Source of the DNA: Erysipelotrichaceae bacterium UBA6182
GTDB taxonomy: Bacteria; Bacillota_I; Bacilli_A; Erysipelotrichales; Erysipelotrichaceae
Direction: 5' to 3'
Length of the DNA: 5,891 nt
Assembly (NCBI GenBank): GCA_002422065.1
Contig: DITO01000101.1
Coordinates: 1-5,891, forward strand
Shown here: piece after piece, positions 1 through 4,715 of the stretch
Layout: every line of letters begins with the position of its first letter
Position numbering within the stretch: the stretch's first letter is position 1
Translations under genes and position numbers: made by a program
The notes under the pieces: model-generated
Told to the model about the DNA's origin: nothing
Databases searched by the model: none
What the model saw: only the letters and a program-made list of their open reading frames with translations

Positions 1-1
1 A

Positions 2-289
2 TCATTTGACTTTGGGTTAGTTCAAGATACAGGGACATTAATCATGGATGCACGCTCATCGCGAGCATATGTTGGGATTAAAGAGAATAATTCATGGCTA
101 TATCAGGGGATACTAACGATTGATGAGTTAAAAGAAAGGATGATTCATCCTTTAGTTGGGGATACTAAACTAGTTGATAATGAGGATAAATCTAAACCAT
201 TTGAAGAATGTTGTGAACATGTGATTCAAGTAAGTACTAAGGTGAGTGATGTTCATGGGATTGAACCACTCTACATCAAATCATTATGA
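2..289 (+). CDS. tsaB: TsaB, t6A biosynthesis protein (C-terminal part, 5' truncated by window edge)
   Basis: The reading frame is open from the first bases of the window to a TGA at 287-289, giving 95 residues; the true start lies upstream. The stretch around MDARSSRAYVGI matches the middle of TsaB/YeaZ proteins (typically DARRGEVYVG), and the end, GIEPLYIKSL, matches the usual TsaB C-terminal P-x-YL/I-R/K ending. TsaB is an ASKHA-fold but catalytically inactive partner of TsaD. In the cytoplasm it scaffolds the TsaB-TsaD-TsaE complex that transfers the threonylcarbamoyl group to A37 of ANN-decoding tRNAs. The stop overlaps the next start in an ATGA (286-289), and the next two genes are rimI and tsaD, which strongly supports the call. 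The ATG at 44 is internal, because clear homology continues upstream of it. tsaE would be expected just upstream, outside the window. Confidence 0.85.
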   Translation, partial: SFDFGLVQDTGTLIMDARSSRAYVGIKENNSWLYQGILTIDELKERMIHPLVGDTKLVDNEDKSKPFEECCEHVIQVSTKVSDVHGIEPLYIKSL

Positions 290-696
290 TTAAACCATTA
301 ACACCAAATGATGTGTCATTTGTGGTGGCACTAGAAAAGGAATATGATCTATCTTCATGTGTCGATACCTCCAACTCAAAGACATGGATAATATCAAACG
401 AAATGGAGAATATTGGTTTTATCACTTGGATTGAAAGTGAAGACAGTGCTGATTTACTTAATATTGCGATTAGTTCAAAGTTTAGTCACCAAGGATATGG
501 AAGCATACTGTTAACCGCATGGTTACATACATTAAAGTCTTTTGGAATCAAACATTGTTTTTTAGAAGTACATACTTCGAATACTAGTGCAATTAGCTTT
601 TATAAAAAACATGGTTTCATTATTAATAGAGTAAGAAAAGGATATTATCAAACAACGCAGGAAGATGCTATTGAAATGAGGTATGACTATGAATAA
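286..696 (+). CDS. rimI: RimI-type GNAT N-acetyltransferase
   Basis: A 136-residue single-domain GNAT protein. The acetyl-CoA pyrophosphate loop is S67-H-Q-G-Y-G72, where the first position of the usual R/Q-x-x-G-x-G/A motif is Ser. It is followed by the helix SILLTAWLHTLKSFGIK, the strand CFLEVHTSN, and the classic NTSAISFYKKHGF motif B (about 99-111). The C-terminal RKGYYQTTQEDAIEMRYD (about 117-134) is the usual RimI tail. RimI acetylates the N-terminal alanine of ribosomal protein S18 in E. coli; in Gram-positives other targets are possible. The gene is squeezed between tsaB (ATGA overlap) and tsaD, the standard position for this family. No Shine-Dalgarno sequence is visible before the ATG, so translation is probably coupled to tsaB. 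Length is close to, or slightly below, the usual 145-150 residues. Confidence 0.85.
   Translation: MIKPLTPNDVSFVVALEKEYDLSSCVDTSNSKTWIISNEMENIGFITWIESEDSADLLNIAISSKFSHQGYGSILLTAWLHTLKSFGIKHCFLEVHTSNTSAISFYKKHGFIINRVRKGYYQTTQEDAIEMRYDYE
678..681 (+). promoter_or_regulatory. Ribosome binding site that decides the tsaD start
   Basis: GAGG lies inside the end of rimI. It is 1 nt from the ATG at 683 but 7 nt from the ATG at 689. Only the second spacing is normal, so 689 is preferred as the tsaD start. Confidence 0.6.
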
Positions 697-1693
697 AATC
701 ATTTTATGTGCTATTGAAACAAGCTGTGACGAAACATCTGTGGCGTTTGTTCAAGATGGAAATGTTTTATTGAGTCAAGTGACTCACTCACAAATACAAT
801 CACATCAAGTCTATAAAGGGGTAATGCCTGAACTGGCAAGCCGACTACATATTCAAGTTATTTCCCAGGTTATAGATTCTGCACTTGTACAAGCTAACCT
901 TACTTGGAATGAAGTCGATGCGATAGCTTTCACGATTGGACCAGGACTTGTTGGATCACTTCATGTAGGTGCACTTGCAGCAAAGACGCTCGCATGGGCT
1001 TTAAATAAACCCCTCATTGGAGTTAATCATCTTGCGGGTCATATTCATGCGAATGCTTTTGTGAAAGATATCAAATATCCTTGTTTAGCACTGGTGGTAT
1101 CTGGAGGTCATACTGAACTTATTATGATGCAAGGCCCTCTAGATTTTAATATTCTGTCGCAAACGCAAGATGATGCAATTGGAGAAGCCTATGACAAAGT
1201 CGGACGTCTTTTAGGACTTAATTATCCTGCAGGACCCTATATTGATCAACTCGCTAAAGAAGGAAAATCCACTTATCCAGTTCCACATCTAAAGATTGAA
1301 AAAACATCGTTCTCATACAGTGGAATAAAGAGCCATTTCAATAATTTGATCCATAACGCGACACAGAAAAATGAAGAGATTAATCTTGAGGATATGTGTG
1401 CAACATTTCAAGATATTGCAATCTCTCAAATCATTGAACGCTTAGATTATGCTATTGAACAACACCAACCCAAACAAGTGATTATTGCAGGGGGAGTAAG
1501 TGCTAATTCATATCTAAGAACACAATCGTCTAATCTTATGAAAGCTTACCCAAATATTGATTTTAGTATCCCTCCAATTATGTATTGTACAGACAATGCA
1601 GCCATGATTGGGGCAGCAGCATATCACTATTATCTTGAAAAAAGGTTTGTATCACTTAATGCTAAAGTTAATCCAGGATTAACATTAGCCTAA
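689..1693 (+). CDS. tsaD: TsaD, tRNA N6-adenosine threonylcarbamoyltransferase
   Basis: 334 residues from the ATG at 689, about the length of E. coli TsaD (337). The enzyme moves the threonylcarbamoyl group of threonylcarbamoyl-AMP to A37 of ANN-reading tRNAs, together with TsaB and TsaE. Visible signatures from the N-terminus are: IETSCDETSVAF (about 9-20); GPGLVGSLHVG (about 84-94); the metal-binding NHLAGHIHA with H114 and H118; LVVSGGHTELI (about 136-145); DDAIGEAYDKVGRLLGL, followed by YPAGP; SYSGIKS; IAGGVSANSYLR; and the C-terminal YCTDNAAMIG with metal ligand D302. No key residue is missing. An ATG two codons earlier (683) is possible but too close to the GAGG site. The chosen start overlaps rimI by 8 nt, so tsaB, rimI and tsaD are probably co-transcribed and translationally coupled. 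Confidence 0.95.
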   Translation: MNKIILCAIETSCDETSVAFVQDGNVLLSQVTHSQIQSHQVYKGVMPELASRLHIQVISQVIDSALVQANLTWNEVDAIAFTIGPGLVGSLHVGALAAKTLAWALNKPLIGVNHLAGHIHANAFVKDIKYPCLALVVSGGHTELIMMQGPLDFNILSQTQDDAIGEAYDKVGRLLGLNYPAGPYIDQLAKEGKSTYPVPHLKIEKTSFSYSGIKSHFNNLIHNATQKNEEINLEDMCATFQDIAISQIIERLDYAIEQHQPKQVIIAGGVSANSYLRTQSSNLMKAYPNIDFSIPPIMYCTDNAAMIGAAAYHYYLEKRFVSLNAKVNPGLTLA

Positions 1694-1700
1694 ATATAGT

Positions 1701-1740
1701 GTATATACGACAGAAATAGGTCTTTCTGTGTGAATTATAC
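1701..1740. repeat. Two-tier inverted repeat downstream of tsaD
   Basis: An inner perfect inverted repeat, ACAGAAA (1710-1716) and TTTCTGT (1723-1729), surrounds a 6-nt loop. It is flanked by an outer pair, GTATA (1701-1705) and TATAC (1736-1740). The stem is AT-rich and no T-run follows, so it is not a convincing intrinsic terminator. It might act as a weak terminator or mRNA 3'-end stabiliser for the tsaB-rimI-tsaD transcript, and some read-through into rex is likely. Confidence 0.35.
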
Positions 1741-1757
1741 GAAATCTTTCACTTAAG

Positions 1758-1775
1758 TTGTTAAATGATTCACAT
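1758..1775. promoter_or_regulatory. Rex operator (ROP), autoregulatory
   Basis: TTGTTAAATGATTCACAT fits the Rex box TTGTKAANNNNTTMACAA at every specified position except the last base (T for A). It lies 40 bp upstream of the rex start and overlaps the whole -35 hexamer (1769-1774), the expected geometry for repression by blocking RNA polymerase. Rex is known to bind such sites when NADH is low relative to NAD+ and to release them when NADH rises. I therefore infer that rex, and with it asnS, is autorepressed and redox-responsive. Confidence 0.75.
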
Positions 1776-1797
1776 ACAAGAGATTTTGTGGTACAAT
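1769..1797 (+). promoter_or_regulatory. Promoter of rex-asnS
   Basis: The -35 is TTCACA (1769-1774, 5 of 6 to TTGACA), the spacer is 17 nt, and the -10 is TACAAT (1792-1797, 5 of 6). A TGG at 1789-1791 forms an extended -10. Transcription should start near A1804, leaving a leader of only about 12 nt that consists almost entirely of the Shine-Dalgarno sequence. It is a vegetative sigma-A type promoter. Confidence 0.75.
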
Positions 1798-1804
1798 ATT
1801 AAAA

Positions 1805-1812
1805 AAGGTGAT
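1805..1812 (+). promoter_or_regulatory. Ribosome binding site that decides the rex start
   Basis: AAGGTGAT is complementary to the end of 16S rRNA (GGTGAT portion) and sits 3 nt before the ATG at 1816. The in-frame ATG at 1765 lies within the operator and upstream of the -10, so it cannot be used on the transcript from this promoter. Confidence 0.75.
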
Positions 1813-1815
1813 GTT

Positions 1816-2433
1816 ATGAATAAAAGAAAAGTACCAAAAGCTACAATGCAACGTTATCCGCTTTATTTGAAAGCACTAAAAAAACTACAAAGTTTAGGCA
1901 TTGATCGAATTATGTCAAATCAACTAGGAAGTTTTATTGACGTCGAACCTACGACCATTCGTCGTGATTTCTCGTTTATTGGAACCCTAGGCAAACAAGG
2001 GTATGGGTATGATGTGGAAACACTCATCGATACTTTTGAAGGTCATCTAGGTGGCACCTATAATGAAAAAATCATTATTGTTGGGGCAGGGAACTTAGGA
2101 CGTGCCCTCATGAATTATAATCGTTGGAATAATGTCGTCGGTGAGGTGGCTTGTGCCTTTGATATCGACGAAAGTAAAGTGGGAGTCGTTAATGATATTC
2201 CAGTTTATCCATTAAGCCAAATATCAAAGAGCATTCCTGTAGGATGTCGAATTGCTATTTTGACTGTATCGCATGATGCACAAGAAACAGTAGATAAACT
2301 GATTGAGGCAGGCATTGTTGGAATCATTAGTTTTACACACGATCACATTCGTGTTCCAAAAGATGTTTTTATTAAGTACGTGGATGTGATATCATCCATT
2401 CAGGAACTTGTTTTCCAAGTTAACAATATTTAG
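1816..2433 (+). CDS. rex: Rex, NADH/NAD+-sensing transcriptional repressor
   Basis: 205 residues from the ATG at 1816, the normal family length (about 205-215). The N-terminal winged helix (about 6-75) contains KVPKATMQRYPLYLKALKKL, then the recognition region TTIRRDFS (46-53) followed by GTLGKQGYGYDV (56-67), a Rex hallmark. A Rossmann domain follows with the dinucleotide loop IIVGAGNLGRAL (87-98), AFDIDESKVG (114-123), the helix-rich segment around TVSHDAQETVD, and the C-terminal domain-swap helix ISSIQELVFQVNN (192-204). Rex dimers sense the NADH/NAD+ ratio and repress fermentation and respiration genes. The gene has its own operator and promoter and is followed 12 bp later by asnS. The tsaB-rimI-tsaD neighbourhood resembles the arrangement around rex in Bacillus. 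A longer reading frame back to 1765 exists but is rejected because it starts upstream of the -10. Confidence 0.95.
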   Translation: MNKRKVPKATMQRYPLYLKALKKLQSLGIDRIMSNQLGSFIDVEPTTIRRDFSFIGTLGKQGYGYDVETLIDTFEGHLGGTYNEKIIIVGAGNLGRALMNYNRWNNVVGEVACAFDIDESKVGVVNDIPVYPLSQISKSIPVGCRIAILTVSHDAQETVDKLIEAGIVGIISFTHDHIRVPKDVFIKYVDVISSIQELVFQVNNI

Positions 2434-2445
2434 AAGGAGCAGATT

Positions 2446-3828
2446 ATGCCAACTTTTATGACTGTACAAGAATGCTTTGATGTAATTAGTTCAGATAACC
2501 CTCTTGAATTAGATGGGATAGAACTGATTCATCTTCAAGGGTGGGTTAGAACGAATCGTTCAAATAATCATATCGGATTTATTGAACTCAATGATGGAAC
2601 ATCTTTTAGAAACGTACAGTGTGTCTATGAATCAAGCATTGCTGATTATAATCTGATTCAAGGGTATAATACGGGAACAGCAATATCGGTAGTTGGGGTA
2701 TTAAAGATAACTCCAGAAAACAAACAACCTTTTGAAATTGTTTGCCAATCCATTAACTGTGAAGGTGCATGTGATGCATCTTATCCTTTACAAAAGAAAA
2801 GACATTCTTTTGAGTACTTGCGTGAAATCGCTCATTTAAGAGTGAGATCAAATACGTTTTCAGCAGTGTTCAGAGTAAGATCATTATTATCCATGGCTAT
2901 CCATGAGTTCTTTCAAAACCAAGGATTTATCTATGTTCATACGCCTATCATTACTGGTAATGATGCTGAAGGAGCAGGAGAGATATTCAGAGTTGAAAGT
3001 GATAGTTTTGCTAAAAAGAAAGACCATTTCTTTGGGAAAGACGCATCTTTAACAGTATCAGGACAACTACATGCTGAAGCATTTGCGTTAGCCTTTAGAG
3101 ATGTTTATACATTTGGACCAACATTTAGAGCTGAAAACTCTAACACAACCCGTCATGCAAGTGAATTTTGGATGATTGAACCTGAAATTGCTTTTGCAGA
3201 TTTAGATGATGATATGAATCTTATTGAAGATATGATTACTTATTGCATTAACTACGTTTTAGTCAATGCTCCTAATGAAATGAAATTCTTCAATGATATG
3301 ATTGATAACACTGTACTTGATCGTCTTCACCGCCTATTAGAAAGTGAATTCGTTCGTATGACTTATACTCAAGCGATTGAACATCTGCAAAAAGCAGACG
3401 TTAAGTTTGAATTTCCTGTAGCTTGGGGAATGGATTTACAAGCAGAACACGAACGCTATATTTCTGAAGTAATTGTAAAAGGTCCAGTATTCTTAACTGA
3501 CTATCCTAAAGAAATCAAAGCTTTCTACATGAGACTCAATGATGATAAGAAGACAGTAGCAGCATGTGACTTACTTGTCCCAGGAGTTGGTGAACTTGTC
3601 GGTGGATCACAACGTGAAGAACGCCTTGAATATCTTGAAAAAGCGATGGAACATTTCCATATTGAAAAAGAAGGACTTGAGTGGTATCTTGACCTAAGAC
3701 GATACGGTGGAGTTAAACATGCAGGTTTTGGATTAGGATTTGAGCGTTTCTTAATGTATATCACAGGCATGCAAAACATCCGAGATGTTATCCCATTTGC
3801 ACGCACACCTAAAAATCTTGAATACTAA
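2446..3828 (+). CDS. asnS: Asparaginyl-tRNA synthetase (AsnRS)
   Basis: 460 residues, standard for bacterial AsnRS (about 460-466). It is a cytoplasmic class IIb enzyme that charges tRNA-Asn with asparagine using ATP. An N-terminal OB-fold anticodon-binding domain (about 25-110) contains LQGWVRTNR and FIELNDGTSFRNVQ. The catalytic domain follows: motif 1 region around FIYVHTPIITGNDAEGAGEIF (161-181, with the AsnRS-type EGAGE), SGQLHAEAFALAF (205-217), motif 2 FRAENSNTTRHASEFWMIEPE (227-247), GELVGGSQRE (382-391) and motif 3 GLGFERFLMYITGMQNIRDV (429-448). The EGAGE and NSNTTRH features favour AsnRS over AspRS. A good Shine-Dalgarno AAGGAG (2434-2439) sits 6 nt before the ATG. No separate promoter is visible in the 12-bp gap, so it is presumably co-transcribed with rex. 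Oddity: motif 3 ends IPFARTP where class IIb enzymes usually have FPR (A452). Confidence 0.95.
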   Translation: MPTFMTVQECFDVISSDNPLELDGIELIHLQGWVRTNRSNNHIGFIELNDGTSFRNVQCVYESSIADYNLIQGYNTGTAISVVGVLKITPENKQPFEIVCQSINCEGACDASYPLQKKRHSFEYLREIAHLRVRSNTFSAVFRVRSLLSMAIHEFFQNQGFIYVHTPIITGNDAEGAGEIFRVESDSFAKKKDHFFGKDASLTVSGQLHAEAFALAFRDVYTFGPTFRAENSNTTRHASEFWMIEPEIAFADLDDDMNLIEDMITYCINYVLVNAPNEMKFFNDMIDNTVLDRLHRLLESEFVRMTYTQAIEHLQKADVKFEFPVAWGMDLQAEHERYISEVIVKGPVFLTDYPKEIKAFYMRLNDDKKTVAACDLLVPGVGELVGGSQREERLEYLEKAMEHFHIEKEGLEWYLDLRRYGGVKHAGFGLGFERFLMYITGMQNIRDVIPFARTPKNLEY

Positions 3829-3856
3829 GGCAAGTCAATGACTTGCCTTTATTCTT
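3827..3856 (+). terminator. Intrinsic terminator after asnS
   Basis: A 9-bp perfect stem, AAGGCAAGT (3827-3835) and ACTTGCCTT (3841-3849), encloses the 5-nt loop CAATG. On paper the pairing can extend by two more base pairs to a 1-nt loop. A T-rich tail (TTTATTCTT) follows. The stem begins inside the asnS stop codon. It should end the rex-asnS transcript; the interrupted U-tract suggests some leakage. Confidence 0.75.
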
Positions 3857-3883
3857 GAAACAACCCCTTGGATGCTCTATAAT
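3855..3883 (+). promoter_or_regulatory. Near-consensus promoter of licD
   Basis: The -35 is TTGAAA (3855-3860), the spacer is 17 nt and the -10 is a perfect TATAAT (3878-3883). The -35 lies in the tail of the asnS terminator, so the two transcription units abut with no spare sequence. The expected start point is at A3889 or A3891, i.e. at or within 2 nt of the licD ATG (3891). I see no operator in this stretch, so it looks constitutive. Confidence 0.75.
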
Positions 3884-3890
3884 CAGACAT

Positions 3891-4715
3891 ATGAATGCTC
3901 AAGAAATAATCCTCAAACAACTCAATGATGGTACAGTCATCACGCTTCAAGATTTACAAGATATATTGTTATCAATGATGAAGGATGTTGATCAAGTACT
4001 TCGACGAAACAACATTCCCTACTTCCTCAACGGAGGTAGTGCCTTAGGGGCTTATCGTCATCAAGGTTTCATTCCTTGGGATGATGATATTGATATTGCT
4101 ATGATGACGGATGATTTCAAAAAGGCAATTCCAATTCTTGAAAAAGAACTTAGTGATAAGTATATCATTCACTGTTTTGAGACAAAACCTTGTTACAATG
4201 TACTTATTCCAGGAATGAAAATACGTCTTAAGAATACACGTATTGAAGAAGTAAATGAATTATTAAGTAATAAATGCAAAGATAGTGACGGTATCTTTAT
4301 TGATGTGTTTGTTTATTCAAAAGTAAATGCTTCAAAAATAAAGGATTTACCACTACGTCTTGTTAATCAAGTGCTTATGCCAATTATTGTGTTTTTTGAG
4401 AACCTCAATATTAATCCTATATTGATAAAGAAATGGTTTAAATGGAATGCGAAAGTATACCACCAACTTAATCAACACTCACAATGGGTTGGATTTGACT
4501 TAACGTGGACATTTAAATCTGCCCTTAAACCTTTTGTATTTAAAGAAGAGGATATCTTTCCTTGTAAGGAAATGGATTTTGAAGGAGAGAGATTTTTTGT
4601 ACCAAAGAATATTGAAACGTATCTAGAAACAGCCATTGCACCAACGTTTAGAGAATTACCTCCAGAGCATCTAAGAAAACCAAAACATTTAAAGGATATT
4701 GAAATCAAAGCATGA
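3891..4715 (+). CDS. licD: LicD-family phosphotransferase (probable phosphocholine/polyol-phosphate decoration of a surface glycopolymer)
   Basis: 274 residues from the ATG at 3891. The family signature is intact: NNIPYFLNGGSALGAYRHQG (40-59) followed by FIPWDDDIDIAM (60-71), with the nucleotidyltransferase-like GG/S pair (48-50) and metal-binding acidic cluster D64-D68. A further expected acidic strand is present (GIFIDVF, 134-140). The C-terminal FVPKNIETYLE and PPEHLRKP region (about 236-264) is also typical of LicD proteins. LicD enzymes transfer phosphocholine or similar groups from a CDP donor onto teichoic acid, capsule or LPS sugars; the actual substrate cannot be read here. No membrane segment or signal peptide is seen, so it is cytoplasmic. 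The start was chosen because a longer frame runs back into the terminator, while this ATG sits 8 nt after a TATAAT -10 with no Shine-Dalgarno sequence: probably leaderless. The stop overlaps the next start (ATGA, 4712-4715). Confidence 0.85.
   Translation: MNAQEIILKQLNDGTVITLQDLQDILLSMMKDVDQVLRRNNIPYFLNGGSALGAYRHQGFIPWDDDIDIAMMTDDFKKAIPILEKELSDKYIIHCFETKPCYNVLIPGMKIRLKNTRIEEVNELLSNKCKDSDGIFIDVFVYSKVNASKIKDLPLRLVNQVLMPIIVFFENLNINPILIKKWFKWNAKVYHQLNQHSQWVGFDLTWTFKSALKPFVFKEEDIFPCKEMDFEGERFFVPKNIETYLETAIAPTFRELPPEHLRKPKHLKDIEIKA

Noticed and set aside
1765..1815. Longer rex start giving 17 extra residues
   Set aside because: The ATG lies inside the Rex operator and upstream of the -10, so it is absent from the predicted transcript. 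The ATG at 1816 has a good Shine-Dalgarno site and gives normal family length.
2408..2426. Second Rex-like box TTGTTTTCCAAGTTAACAA just before asnS
   Set aside because: The right half TTAACAA is perfect, but the left half has two mismatches and the spacer is one base too long (19 versus 18 bp). It also encodes the conserved Rex C-terminus (LVFQVNN), so chance is the simpler explanation.
3525..3806. Open reading frame of 93 codons on the minus strand inside asnS
   Set aside because: It lies fully opposite the conserved motif 3 part of asnS. Its product is Ser/Arg/Pro-rich with no recognisable domain, and no ribosome binding site or promoter is seen.
3843..3890. Longer licD start (TTG at 3843) adding 16 residues
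   Set aside because: This would begin inside the asnS terminator stem and span the licD promoter, and it has no ribosome binding site.
4472..4708. Open reading frame of 78 codons on the minus strand inside licD
   Set aside because: It is opposite the licD coding sequence, and its composition looks like an antisense shadow with no initiation signals.
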